Assembly (NCBI GenBank): GCA_021234155.1
Contig: JAJEKV010000168.1
Span: 615,352 to 679,351, forward strand
DNA length: 64,000 nucleotides
Source: Isoetes taiwanensis
Lineage: Eukaryota; Streptophyta; Lycopodiopsida; Isoetales; Isoetaceae
Direction: 5' to 3'
The notes under the pieces are model-generated. The model made no database searches, had not been told where the DNA came from, and saw nothing but the letters and a program-made list of their open reading frames with translations. Every line of letters begins with the position of its first letter. Positions within the stretch are counted from its first letter, which is position 1. The translations under genes were made by a program, and so were the position numbers. Of the stretch, positions 22,152 to 33,763 are shown one piece after another.

Positions 22152-23154
22152 CTGCAAAACCATAAATGGAATAATCCAAATCTTGCTTTCTTTCATGCAG
22201 GATATCGTGAAGATAAAGCAAATGAATTTAGATAGAGACAAATCTATCCCATGCCAGTTTTTAAACCCAAAGCCTGTTGACACTTGCTGCAAGAATATAA
22301 TGAGAAATGGACTTCTAAATGACAAAGTTTTGATCTAAATAAGAATTTTGGATATATTATAAAGCCCAGCCGATTGATATGATGATGTACATGGCACAAA
22401 CATGCATAAGCATCAAATAGATGTGTGAATCTGCCACCAAATTCAACAAAACTTAAGCTAGAATTTAATGTGCAGAAGCTATAAAACCCTAAAGGGAATG
22501 ATGAAGACACTGGATATCTAATTTTTTTCCCGCAATAACCTCTAGAAAACTGCAGAGATAACATTTGTAATTGCAGATGTCACTATAGATCAAGCTTCCA
22601 CGCAACATCCAAGGCACTATTAGGTAGAGATTCAACAATACCTGATAATAAGCAGGCACAGCCTATGCCTTTAAAGAACATCTAATTTCAATCTATTTAT
22701 TGAAAGTAATGAAGAAGGTGCCATAATCATCAAATGTGGCAAAAAAAAAAAGCTTGTAAATGGCCCAAAGAAACCTAATGTATCTACTGATCCAAGTATT
22801 CTATGTTCTTCCCTTTGTGATCTTGAAAAACAATCAGAGGCAAGCTAAATATAATGACACCTGCATCAATCTAGAGTAAGATAAATGAGCATATTATCCT
22901 GCAATTTGATTTCCATTCGACGAACATCCTAACTGAATATAAAAGGATCTCCTTAACATGTTATCTAAGCATGCTAAAGAATATAAGCTTCTTGATCTGT
23001 TTCTTTTCTTGCTTACAGAGTAGTAAATGAAAGCATCAAAGCAAACGGCAAGTTGGAGGCCAAATCTAGCAGAGAAGTGGATGAATGCAAAGGAACCAAA
23101 TTTCCTTCGTAATTGTAACTTTCAAATAAAGAAACCAAGACATAGAATACTTAC

Positions 23155-23223
23155 TGCAGATGGTGAGAATGCTGATAAAAGAGCCCTTTAAATTTATTCG
23201 ATGAAGCATCCACTAACAAAATG
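23155..23223 (-). CDS. Possible exon of an unrecognised gene
   Basis: Sixty-nine bases on the minus strand between acceptor TTATTGCAG and donor GTAAGT encode ILLVDASSNKFKGLFYQHSH and two more full residues, in a frame offset by one base at the start and two at the end. The donor is consensus. The product is not recognised. It would lie upstream of the two other candidate exons in the same gene. Confidence 0.38.
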
Positions 23224-24339
23224 CTGCAATAACCAGAACAACATATGTTATATGCCTGAAGCATTTGTACGGAGGAATAGTCAGGAACTGAATGCTTCAA
23301 ACAACTCTTAAATAAAACAACTCTTAAACGTTCTAATTTTGACTAAAAATCTTGAACCTTCAAGAAAACATCCTGCAATAGGTGTTATCCTGCATCCAAG
23401 AAGTAAATGCAGAAGGTACACGGGAATATATTATAAACCAATCAAGATTGAACATAACAGCTTTATGCAATTCTTGCTGCTAAAAGCATGAGATCCTTGC
23501 CAGAGCAGCCAAATCCAGTCATAGGGTGATAACCACGGTTTAGTGGCTCTTTAGCTAAAAATGCCCTTGAAACTGATATTTTACACTGGCATGCATACAG
23601 GTCCACCTGGAGTAGATGCATCAGAGATGAATTGCAGCTTCACCCTTATCAAGTTTTACCTCAAATAAAAATCCAAGAATGACTTTTAAGAAAAATGCCT
23701 GGTAAAAATCCAGAATCCTGATGCAAACATATTGAGACTTCGAGTTTAAACAAAGGCAAAAATATACGGCCAAGACACCATCCAAAAAATTTAGCTAAAG
23801 CTGAAGATCCAGCCCTGCTATGGAGCTAGCAACCGAACCCATATCTGCAAGCAATGACGAAAAAAAGAGAGACGATTTGGGGAAAGCTCAGCTTTGTCAT
23901 GCCTGCCGGATGGCTTTATTCTCTGGCACAAAATCAGAAATACCAGTAAATCTGTAAAAGACGGGATGGTGCCACAGATTAGAACACATTGTTGGTTATC
24001 TGAAAGAAAGCGGTGAAAATAAAGCTCCCTGGATGCCGAATTTGCATGCAGATATAACCGAGGAGCGATCGAATCCAAAAATAGAAAGGTCCTCCGAAAA
24101 CATACCCCCATCGAAACCCTTTTTTTTGTTTTTTGATTTTTGGTTGATCGGGAAAGTTTGCCGGCGACAAAAAAACCCCAAACCTTAGGCAAACCAACCT
24201 GGACAAAAAATCCAAAAGCTTTTTGGGACCCCGGAAAAACCAAATTTAAACAATAGGATAACTCTATCAAAATAGAAATAGGGTTGCTATTTTTTGCTGG
24301 GGTGCAATGCTGTGCTGCCGCGTGGCAATCCCCTACACA

Positions 24340-24370
24340 GCGGAATGGAAGTCGGGTCGAACCATTCCGC
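24340..24370. repeat. Short hairpin related to the nearby foldback element
   Basis: GCGGAATGG and CCATTCCGC flank a 13-base loop. The arm resembles part of the foldback element at 24,917-25,027, so this may be an older relative. Confidence 0.45.
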
Positions 24371-24916
24371 GTGACCGGCTGCTTAGGTTTTTTCTAGGGT
24401 TTCTTTAGGGTTGAGCCGCCGCACTTCCTGCTTTGGATTCAGTTTCTTTGGCGCTGGGATCTTCGCAAGTACTCTGTTTTTTTGTAAAACTTTGTATCTA
24501 GAAACAAAGATCTCTGCAGAAGCGTTGTTTGGCAATCGCTTTTCGTTTCTTTTCAAAACTACGTGCTTTGGCGCTGGATTTGTTCACAGATATACCTATT
24601 CAAGCGCAGGCTTCACAACAGAGGCTCGTAATGCAGATTTGTTTCATCTGATCCAATCGACGCTAAACTAAGCTGAAAATCTGACGACTCTTATTGCTCT
24701 GAACTTCAACGTTGTAGCATCGTCTCTTGCCGCATCATTTGTTGGGGATCTTGCAGGTTTCTAAAACTCTGAATTAAAACTCTGTATCTAAAAATGTTGG
24801 ATCTTCGCAGGTAATACTCTGTTTTAAAACCAGAGATTTGTTCTTTCGTGTTATGAAGATCTTTGCAGATAAAACGCTTCGGAAGATAAAAATGGCTCCC
24901 CTATTTCTATTTTGTA

Positions 24917-25027
24917 GGGGAATGGAGGTTGGTCCTCCATTCCGGTTTTCTGAGTGACCAGCTCCGGCCGACCCGGTCGCGAGGACCCCACTCAAAAACC
25001 GGAATGGAGTCCCAACCTCCATTCCCC
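24917..25027. mobile_element. Foldback MITE of 111 bp
   Basis: A left arm of about 40 bp beginning GGGGAATGGAGGTTGG is matched by the reverse complement at the right, with a few differences. The arms are separated by about 32 GC-rich bases. The flanks read GTA and TAT, which fits a TA target duplication as in Tc1/mariner-type MITEs. The family is not certain. Confidence 0.65.
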
Positions 25028-25784
25028 TATACATTATAGATTCGAACCCCAATATGTCCTCTGCTTTGCTTGGTAGTATGCATGCTATAGAATCTACAGA
25101 ATCATCCTTGGTGATTGTTATGTTGTTATCTAGTTTATAAGCAACTCCAAAACACAAGGTAACTTTCAAAATTGTCACAACACAAATTATGACACCCAAA
25201 ATTATCACCCCTCAAGTGCAAAGGAAAAATGTTCGGAATGATAAATTTCTTATAAAAGTATATATTTTTCCAAAAAAAAAATTATAACAAATTAGGTTAT
25301 GATAAAACCAATCCAGATAATGGGCTGAGCTGGCCCATTATTTCAGCCTAAAGGCACCAATAGAGAACGACACTTTAGAGGAATGTTTAGTTTGTTTTTT
25401 ACCAAATTTGATAATCCCATCCCAGATATAAAGATTCATTGGGGCCCAAATGTAGTGGTTGATCAGCCCAAAAATCGGCCACTCTGTACACACTCATCAT
25501 CAATAATTAACTGCAACAAAAACAGTCCAAAACACCATTTCCCGGGAACAAATCATAAAACTAAAAGGCATAAATAAACAGGCGAAGGAAGCCATCAATC
25601 TTTTAAATTTTAATAAACCAATAATACAAAAGCAACTGTTCAAATATTAGAAGCAGTTGCAGAGACGATTGATGTACAAAACAGAAAAAAATTGATGAAC
25701 AGACTGCACATTGAATGGAAGGATCGATGGACTGGCTAAATGGAGGATATACAGGGAAAAAAAAGTTAGAATCCGGCGAGGATT
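25028..25784. other. AT-rich stretch downstream of the AWPM-19-like gene
   Basis: I see no coding region. The part nearest 25,784 is presumably the 3' untranslated region of the minus-strand gene. No clear AATAAA signal is seen on that strand. Confidence 0.35.
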
Positions 25785-26866
25785 TTAGACAGCAGCTGCA
25801 GCAGGGGTTTTTTCGGTGGGTTCTCCGGCAGCAGATCCGGTGGGAACGTATCCTTTTGGCTTCCAGAAAAATAAGTATTCCTTGTGGTGGAGAGCTAGAA
25901 CGTAGATGAGCTGAGTTCCGGTCACAATTATGGCGAAGGATTCAAGAGCTTTCTGCAAAACCCGCACAGAAAACAAAACGAGATTTTAGAAAAAGGCATT
26001 TGCCTGTACAAAAAGCTTGCAAAAAAGAAGTTTAAAGTTTGCATGAATTGAAAATAAGTTAATGGTTTTTGTAAGCACCAGTCTTCTGCCGTGGACATGT
26101 CCGACATGAATGTGCTTCCAGGCCAGTCTGCAGAAACAGAGCAGAGCTCAGATTGAGAAACCCAAAACAACCCACAACAAATTTTGCAAAAATAAGCAGC
26201 AGCAAGAATTCCGAAAGAAATCCACAGAAAGATCATGTTTAACCATCCCAGAAACTAAACAAATCGACGTAGAATTCAAGCACAGAAAGGAATAATCCAA
26301 AGACAGGGAATTTGATAAAAAGGTTCAACATGCCAGGAATTCGACGAAAAGAAAGCTTTGGTCATACAAACATCTGACAGAAAAAAGAGCAAAATAAAAT
26401 TGTTGTTGAACAGGAAAGAAGGTACGGCAAGAATTTGAGGAAAAAAGAAGCATAAAAAAGGTGTAGATCAAAGAAATTATACCCAAAAGAAAGAATGCTA
26501 AGAAGCCATGCAATGAAAGCAGAGGCTCCAGCAGAGGCATAAGTCTCAGGGGTCCATTTCTTGAGGTGGTGTAGACCGGCAAGAACTGAAGCAACTCCGA
26601 CGGTGCCAGTTATCAGAGAAAACATTACCAGAGTATACGTAATCTGGTCTGCAAATCAAGGTTTTAAAACCCATTAATCCATGCACAAACTGCTCTGCAA
26701 GCAAAAAAAACATAAAACGATTTCTTGGGCTCTTACTTCCTGGCGCATCAAGATACTCGTTTAAGGCCCAACCGGAAAGGCCCAGTAGTATCACATACAA
26801 CGCAAAATTTAGAAGCAACAGCGGCGCTGCAAAAGCCTTCCCAAACTTGGCGTCCATTTCTTCCAA
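25785..26866 (-). CDS. AWPM-19-like plasma membrane protein, four exons
   Basis: The coding exons on the minus strand are 26,866-26,737, 26,648-26,483, 26,127-26,079 and 25,952-25,785. All three introns (88, 355 and 126 bp) are GT-AG and keep the frame, giving 170 residues. Four hydrophobic segments lie near residues 11-33, 50-70, 80-100 and 117-136. FAAPLLLLNFALYVILLGLS, LAGLHHLKKW, SAGASAFIAWLLSILSFGLA and LESFAIIVTGTQLIYVL match the plant AWPM-19 family, whose members sit in the plasma membrane and are linked to abscisic acid, cold and seed responses. A C-terminal tail rich in Ala, Thr and Pro follows. The start could instead be the Met three codons on. No breaks are seen, and it is the only intact host gene I find here. 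Confidence 0.9.
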
Positions 26867-28969
26867 GAATTTGCTTCAATGCTGAAAATTAAAACCCAAA
26901 AACTGGTCAGATCGAGCCTTAAACCCTGCTAAAAGGAAACGAAAAATTGGGCTCAGATGCGAGCTCAAAAATTAGCCCAGAAAGATGAAAAGTAGAATCG
27001 TACTGATGCTTTAGAGCGCCGGAAGGATGAAACAGAAGCAGAAGTGCAAGAATAGGCAGGCTGGGAGCGCCCTTTTGTAGTCGCCCACCAAATGGGTGGA
27101 TTTTTAATATTATTCCTTTTAATTTTTTTGCCGGTTTTGGATTTCTGTCTGTTTGCGGATTAATCCTTGCAGCGACAGGGCGGGAATTTCTACTTACTCC
27201 GGCAACGGCTATCACGGCCTCGCCATAGCCAAAACTCCAGCGTCCCGCTTTCTAGCGCAACCCGGCGGCCAGGATTTGACGGCCGTTTCTGTAGCTAAAT
27301 CTGGGCGGTCCATTTCCGAACTGATCGAGGTGGTTGCATGTCCCTGGTGGCGCCGCCGGCGGGGCAGCCGCCGGGATGTCCAGCTGGAGGGAAGATCTGG
27401 GCCGTTGGTTTTGAACGGCTGGGATGCGTTTAAGGGTCCAGCTAGGTTGCACATGACCCATGGCCCCGCCAACATGACCCGTTTAGGTGGCCTAGGTTGT
27501 CTCTGACATTTTCTTTCTGTCCATTTACTTACATTTTATATTTGGAATTATATTTTTAAGATTTTACAATTTAGAAAACTAACACAGCCCCCAACAAATA
27601 AAAGGGAAAAAGACTAAAGGTCTCACAACTTGAACTTTTGACCATAGTCCCCCACCCTCACACCCCCAGGGCCCCCCCCACTCTGCCCTCGCCTCGCCCC
27701 ATCACCTCAGCCTGTCAATGAAACCTATCATCAACCCAGCCTCAGTTTCAACTAAATCCTCATCTGATCGCTCTGGGTCCTCCAACCATATCATGCTCCT
27801 CATCCACTCTGCCTCCTTTCTAAAAGCCCCCCTCCCGTATATACCATCTTTTTTCATCATCCCTCTGTCCCTTGCTCAATTTGCTTACTTACCATTTTAC
27901 TCCTTGCCATCCTTCCTTCTTCTTCTTCAAGATACTGGCACCACTGCCTCAACCTTCTCCTGCCAGCAATGTGGCAGTTCTCTCTCATGACATAAAAATG
28001 AGAGAGTGCACTTTGTGTCCGGCCTTTCATGAGACACTCCTGCTCAATGTGACAAATTTATTGTCAGAGTGTGTACCATGTTCTTTCTTTCCAGGCATTT
28101 ATGTACTCAAGAGATCATAAAGACCCTCGTTCTGATTGAAAAAGATGTTTTGTAGAATACTTGGCCTTGTAACACTTCTCACATTTACTTTTAACCTGTT
28201 GGAGTATATGTTAGTACCCACTTATGAGGAAAGTTGGTCCATGTGCTTGGGAATCTTTCACAAGGAAAAATTCCAACTAGATAGATAATGGTGCGGTTGG
28301 TTAGTTATGAAAGCATTATATTATTACATGGACATGATTAGAAGCTACTTTGGTTGTTGACCTTTTGGCAAACAATAATTGTTCTTATACTTTTCAATCC
28401 TCCTTTTTGGCCTTTTTGACACTTTAACTGTAGGGAAATTGAAATTTTTTAAAAACTAAAATAATAAGGTGGAAAGTTGTTTGTGATTGAAAATATTGCA
28501 CATGTATAGATTTGGCCTTCAAATGGGTAAAGAAATATATTACTCTTTCCATCAAAATGGGTTTGGGTAAAGTACCTTTAAATTGGAACTAGAAGTTTCT
28601 AATACTTAGCTAAACTGGATAGTTTTTCTCAATCACACTTTTTTACCTTTGGTTAAAAATTATATCTTCCAATATGAACAAAGCTATGAGATTTTAGCAC
28701 CAATATGTAGCATAATAACAGGGGGTTTTCTTTGTGTTTTTTTACGCTTTTCACAAAGGTTTTCCTAAGATTTCATGGCGTATTCGAATGAATGTACTAA
28801 TGCGTACGTCTAGAGTGCACCATTTCTTAGTCGTTGATTTAGCCTTTTTTTTTTTCCAATGGTCCAACATCCAAGGGCTCACAACAAAAGCCCTCTTTTT
28901 ATTTTAGGGGCTTAACATGCAAGCCTTGTGCATAGCATTTCAGGGCATTCTTGGAAAGAATTAATGTTC
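26867..28969. other. Upstream region of the AWPM-19-like gene and intergenic sequence
   Basis: The first few hundred bases should hold the 5' untranslated region and promoter of the minus-strand gene, but I cannot place a TATA box with confidence. A GC-rich patch at about 27,130-27,480 is rich in CG dinucleotides. A pyrimidine-rich patch with C runs lies at about 27,640-27,720. Open frames over these parts do not look conserved. Confidence 0.35.
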
Positions 28970-29150
28970 TTGTGATCAGAGTGTTCAAAGTTTCCATTGG
29001 ATTGATTCAACCGTTGGGCTGTATGTTGGCTGTGGAGGAGGGCAGTTTTAAGATGATAGCATATAGTGAAAATGCCCCTGAAATGTTGGATTTGATGCCC
29101 CAAGCCGTGCCTAGTATGGGCCAGCAAGATCCGTTAGGGTATGGCGGATT
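28970..29150 (+). pseudogene. Phytochrome N-terminal fragment
   Basis: The plus strand encodes [20 protein letters not shown], then [20 protein letters not shown]. This is the start of the phytochrome PAS domain (usually GLIQPFGC...[19 protein letters not shown]), the red and far-red light receptor. Only about 60 residues remain, and the GAF chromophore domain is absent. The downstream sequence is unrelated. It lies about 360 bases before an adaptor gene fragment on the same strand and is a dead, captured or transposed piece. Confidence 0.8.
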
Positions 29151-29509
29151 AGGGCGGTGTTCATTCCGGAACAGAAGCAGACAGCCTTTAGGGCATTGTG
29201 GAAGGCAAACAAGGTATGGAGACGGCAATGAGGAAAGTCTGGCCTTCAATTCTTCTCCACCTAATCACTTCCAACGCTGAATCTCCTGGATCTGGGATTT
29301 CTAAGGACGCTCCGGACGATGCATCTCCAACTTTTGGGCCAAAGATAGCTTGCATTGTTTTCTGCTATGCATATTTCATTTGGTTGTATTTAGTCAGATT
29401 TGGTACCAGAAACAGGGCATTAAACTGTTGTGACGCATCCGGCATTGCTTCTTAAAGGATTCAAAGGTTTGAAGGAAATTAGCTTGTGGGTTTTAGTGCT
29501 TGTGGTTCT

Positions 29510-29900
29510 ATGGCTCCTCGGACACTTCGAAAAGCCCTTGGGGCTGTAAAGGATCAAACAAGCATTGGGCTACCTAAGGTAGCTAGTTCTGGCGCGCCAG
29601 ATCTGGACGTAGCAGTAGTGAAGGCTACAAGCCATGACGATGTTCCCACAGATGATAAGTATGTTCAGAGGATATGTCAATGCTTGTGTCAATCTTTGAG
29701 GATGAATTCCTTATGGTAAGCAGGCGGGTGTTAGATCTTTCTGGATTTAGAGATGAATCACATTCAAATGCTTGGGATTTTCCAGCATTTGTAAGAACCT
29801 ATGCCATGTATTTAGATGAACGTCTAGACTGTTTTATTCTCACATCAGGACATGGCCCCAAACGTGGTAAGGAAGATAGTTACAAATCTGATTATGATGA
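29510..29900 (+). pseudogene. ANTH-domain clathrin assembly protein fragment (AP180/CALM type)
   Basis: From ATG at 29,510 comes LRKALGAVKDQTSIGLPKVA, then VVKATSHDDVPTDDKYVQ, the exact style of the plant ANTH N-terminus that binds phosphoinositides in clathrin-coat formation. After about 25 altered bases a second piece follows in another frame: FEDEFLMVSRRVLDLSGFRD, then AWDFPAFVRTYAMYLDERLD. About 50 residues that normally lie between (the YIREIL...LKTLMLIHRLL part) are deleted. The clathrin- and adaptor-binding C-terminus is absent. There are no introns. The bases just upstream may be its old 5' leader. Confidence 0.82.
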
Positions 29901-29984
29901 CAGATACTCACCCAAGCTTGAGCTCTTTGTAGGTAAATTGGCGACGGTCAGGAAGAGGCCTCTTTTTGGATTTGTTCTTCATTT

Positions 29985-30590
29985 TCTTATAGAGCAGCAT
30001 TTGCCCAGCAAGGGAGCATCCAAGAGGCCTGGAATATTTTTCATAAAATGCCTCTCCATGATCTAGTGTCATGGAACTCCATAATTGCAGCATGTACACA
30101 GAATGGACATGAGAATCAAGCACTTGAATTTTTTAGGCAAATGCAGCTGGAGGGCATAGTCCCTGATAAAGTCACTTATAAAGTCACTTATATGAGTGCT
30201 CTTGACGCTTGTGCTGCTATGATGGAACTAGTAACTGGAAAGAAGATCCATCAGAACATTGTTGCCATGGGTTTTGAAGATGCACAGTTAGTGTTTGATA
30301 AAATGCCTCATCGACATGTAGTTACATCAACTGCCATGCTTGCAGCATATGCTTATTGTGGAGATGTTAATAATGCAAGATAATTGTTTGATGAAATGCA
30401 TTACCGTGATGTTATCTCCTAGACAAGTATGCTTGGAGCACATGTGCAGAATAGAAATAATAAAAAGGCTTTGGAGTTTTTCAATCAAATGAATGCTGAA
30501 GGGGTGAAACCAGATAAATACACTTATGCGACTGCTTTGGATGCATGTGCCAATATGGCAGCTCTAACAGATGGCTTGAACTGGCCCCTT
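29985..30590 (+). pseudogene. PPR protein fragment, PLS type
   Basis: PPR repeats are clear: MPLHDLVSWNSIIAACTQNG, FFRQMQLEGIVPDKVTY, ALDACAAMMELVTGKKIHQN, then DAQLVFDKMPHRHVVTSTAM and NQMNAEGVKPDKYTYATALD. Such proteins bind organellar RNA, and PLS types usually serve in C-to-U editing. The fragment has about five repeats, in-frame stops near 30,381 and 30,420, a frame change at its start near 30,050 and a 12-base duplication near 30,171-30,191. There is no E or DYW tail. It abuts the ANTH fragment, so no full gene fits here. Confidence 0.85.
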
Positions 30591-30856
30591 TTCTGGCCAA
30601 ATGGTAATTTTTCTTTCTTTAACAGTGGTCCATGAAGGCATTGCATAGAGTAATCACATTTTAGGTTTCAGAGTCTTTATGTCACACTTAATATTAGGAC
30701 TTTGAATGTAATGGCTTGTTTTTAGCTCTACTACCATTTTCTATTATGATTCATATGCACTAAGGAATCTCCATGCACAGATATTATATGCACAATATTA
30801 CATGCACTAAGGAAACTGCATGCACAATATTACATGCATCCCTACACCATCTTTAA
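30591..30856. other. No gene seen
   Basis: This is AT-rich sequence with repeats of ATATTACATGCA near 30,780-30,840. No coding region is supported. Confidence 0.4.
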
Positions 30857-30885
30857 GGCCCCGAAGGGGCCAAAATTTTTTTTAG
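30857..30885 (+). repeat. GC hairpin with a near-Helitron 3' context
   Basis: GGCCCC-GAA-GGGGCC forms a perfect 6-bp stem with a 3-base loop. Ten bases later comes TTAG followed by T. Helitrons end with a hairpin and then CTRR, so the last tetramer is one base off. It closes the run of three gene fragments on the same strand. Confidence 0.35.
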
Positions 30886-31002
30886 TTAACACAAACTATT
30901 AACACACAACTACCATTAACATCATTAACATAAACCATTGCATTTGACACATTTAAATTAAAATCCCCCTTAAACCCCCTTTGGTTTGGGTGCATATTCA
31001 CA

Positions 31003-31245
31003 CGGAGGGTTACGTAGGGCAGCGAGAGCCCCAAAAAAATTACAATACATGTACAAAATTAACACCATTAAGTACATTCTCTCAAATCTTATAGTATTTT
31101 GCAAACTTTAATATACAGTATACAAAAACTTGTACATGCATACCCCACAAACGAGGATCGTTATATACGGTCCAGATCTTGGAATAAAGGGCAAATATGC
31201 CCATCCGACAGGTCTCGTTGCCCGGAGTAACCCCCCGTGTGAAAT
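31003..31245. repeat. Inverted repeat of about 35-bp arms
   Basis: TTCACACGGAGGGTTACGTA (from about 31,009) reappears on the opposite strand near 31,207-31,245 as TTCACACGGGGGGTTACTCC, each followed by a GGGCA-like stretch and CGAGA. The arms are about 80% alike and some 170 bases apart. This may be a decayed foldback element. Confidence 0.6.
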
Positions 31246-31785
31246 TCAACATAGATAATGACAATCAATATAATGTAACATAAATAATAGAAATATAATT
31301 ATTATTATAAGAAATTTATCGTGGTTGCCAAGGCTACCACAAACATTCTCTTTATAATGCACTTATTGGTAGCAATACCTAGTTCTATTTGTGCGGCATG
31401 ACATTTTCCTTCCTGAAATTAATGCTAATTCAATGCTTGAAGTGGCCTTTCAAGCAGTGACCTATATGGTTTAACTTTGCTTTGGCCATGGCCAAAATCA
31501 TGAATTTCTTCAATTGTTGATATAGTTCTGGACTAAAATCCACATTTTACTAATACAGTTTGTCTGCCACGTCAACAGAAGTGGGGCACCCTGAAGACTT
31601 GGTTTTAAGTTTTACAAATTTTCCATTTTCTAAGAATAAAAAACAAACTCAGTAGGTTCGCTATAACTTCTTATCAGACTCTTGTGCGTAAAGTGAAAGT
31701 CCTTATTTTTTCATTACCAGTATTGCTGCAGACTAATAACTAGTAATCTCAATATTGGACCAATGACTAGTTATCAGCACTGGTT
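31246..31785. other. No gene seen
   Basis: AT-rich intergenic sequence with no supported feature. Confidence 0.4.
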
Positions 31786-33590
31786 TTTTTCTCCTTTTTT
31801 TTTAATGAACGTGAGACTTTTATTACTCAAGGGAATGAAAAGAGTACATGGGGGGGTTAAAAACTTGGTGAAAAAGTATCCATTAGAGCCAAATCACCCA
31901 ACCACATATGCAAAACAAAATGTGAGAGCACAAATATATACAGATAGTACAACTCCTCATGAGTAAGTGTGGATCTGAAGATATCGCTTTCAGATGATAT
32001 TCTTAACTTCATAGCAAGTGAGCTGCATTTATATGCCTTGAAAAGTATCTTTTTCTGGGCTACCATAATAATACCACGTGCAGATGAACAAATGCTTTGA
32101 AAATGTGGCATTTGCGACGCTCCCATATCGTCCACAAGAGCCAACTAGAGCTAATGCCCTTTATTTAGTTGGGGGCCCTGCATTGGGATATGATGCCAAG
32201 AGAATGAATTGACAGTCCAATGCACTGTTAAATAAACCTTGTAGCAAGAACCATGCCGGCTGAACCTTTAGACAATAAAAAAGACAGTGCTCAAGAGTCT
32301 CGACATCTAAAAGGCAGAGTGGGCATACTGCAGTCTGCAGATATGCAAGGATCATAACAATGTCAGAAGGCATTAACATGTAGGCACCTGTGGATAACCT
32401 GCCACCAAAGTACAGAAACTTTAGGGTGGAGCAACTTATCCCAAAGCCAGCGGCATGTACGACGTAGATTGGGTTGTGGAACCTGTAGACGCCACCTATT
32501 TGGTAACAAAAAGGGATATGCTACTAAGAGAAGGTGAGATACTAATTCGATACAGTGCTTGCCTTTGTGAATATTTTCATGATAGCCCCAAAGCATCCTT
32601 TCAGTAATCCTAACCTGCACCATAAGAGGCAAATTTTTTGCAACCTTCTCCCATACAGACACATCCCAACAGAAGAGCAGGAACTTTTCCTGAAATCGGG
32701 CAAAGACAATAAGCGATCAGCTTCATACCATGCTTGAATAGAGACAACACCTGCAAGAACCCATCGTTTTGTGTAAGGGGATGAACTAATGTAGCCAGTG
32801 GAGGTGCTGAGGGGTGTGGAGGTTTGACTGCATCTCATACTGTCAACAATCCACACAGAAAAGGCTACAGAGGCCAAAATCTAGTTTGACTGCCTTCTTG
32901 CCTAGAGGGATATAATGATCAAGAGCTCGTCCAAAACGGCGTAAAACAAGAGGATCATCTTCACCATTGAGGAGTCTCTAAATGAACTTTGAAATAAGGA
33001 CTTGGCTCTGCAGTAAGAAGTCCATCATACCCAGACCATCTGCTCATTTTAGAAGGATGCATTTTGACCAAGCCACCTTAATCACAATACCTTCCTCAGT
33101 ACTGCCCATATCATGTTCCGGACTATTGCAATAGCTCATGTACTTTGATATGTGGGGCTGATGCCATATAGACATGGGTATTATTAAGGACTGACTGACC
33201 ACTGTAATGCGACCTACAACTTTGTCGTGGACCACCAAAACAAGTGCTTCTCCAAACCCTTAATGATCTCCTCCCATGCAGCTCCAGCAATTTCATGGAT
33301 GCCAACTGCAATTCCCAACAACTTAGTGGTTTGTTCACGAGCAAGTAATTTCCATGGATAATCATGAACACACGCCGGAGTTGGAGTATCCAACGTCCAT
33401 AAAGTTGTACACTTCTGCCATCCCATAAGGACACCTGCCAATTCGTCTATACGCCTGACCCCAACAGTTCTCCGGCGCAGTAAGATCTAATAGTACTTGC
33501 AGCATATGCAAAGACCCTTGTATTTTTCCACCCCAAAAATTTCTTTTTACAATCCCATCTTTATCAAAATACAAATATGTCTTGGTGCCA
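31786..33590 (-). mobile_element. Decayed L1-type LINE, 3' half
   Basis: On the minus strand the order is GWQKCTTLWTLDTPT and KLLGIAVGIHEIAGAAWEEI (after the RT core), then LWDKLLHPKVSVLWWQVIHR and CPLCLLDVETLEHCLFYCLK (the zinc-binding domain at the end of plant L1 ORF2). A T run near 31,786-31,803 is the poly(A) tail seen from the other strand. Several frame changes and stops show a dead copy. The 5' half is missing. The closest relative in the window is the LINE at 61,522-64,000. Confidence 0.82.
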
Positions 33591-33626
33591 TTGCATATTC
33601 ATCTCGCCAATCGAAAAGTACTAAAC

Positions 33627-33663
33627 GACCATGACCATGACCATGACCATGACTATGACCATA
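33627..33663. repeat. CCATGA hexamer microsatellite
   Basis: About six tandem copies of a six-base unit (ACCATG), one of them altered. Confidence 0.95.
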
Positions 33664-33763
33664 ATCACTACTCTTAAATTCTTTGATTCCTCTCTAGATT
33701 AGAGAGTCCAAATTCCACTAATAATCCCATTGCCCATAGTTCCCAAAAGAATCGAAAACCTCT

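Noticed and set aside
23818-24270. A 150-codon minus-strand open frame as a gene
   Set aside because: It has no recognisable motif, an odd residue mix, and other frames are equally open. It may be leader sequence at most.
27153-27506. Open frames on both strands in the GC-rich patch upstream of the AWPM-19-like gene
   Set aside because: High GC lowers stop frequency. Neither frame shows family features, and both overlap the likely promoter region.
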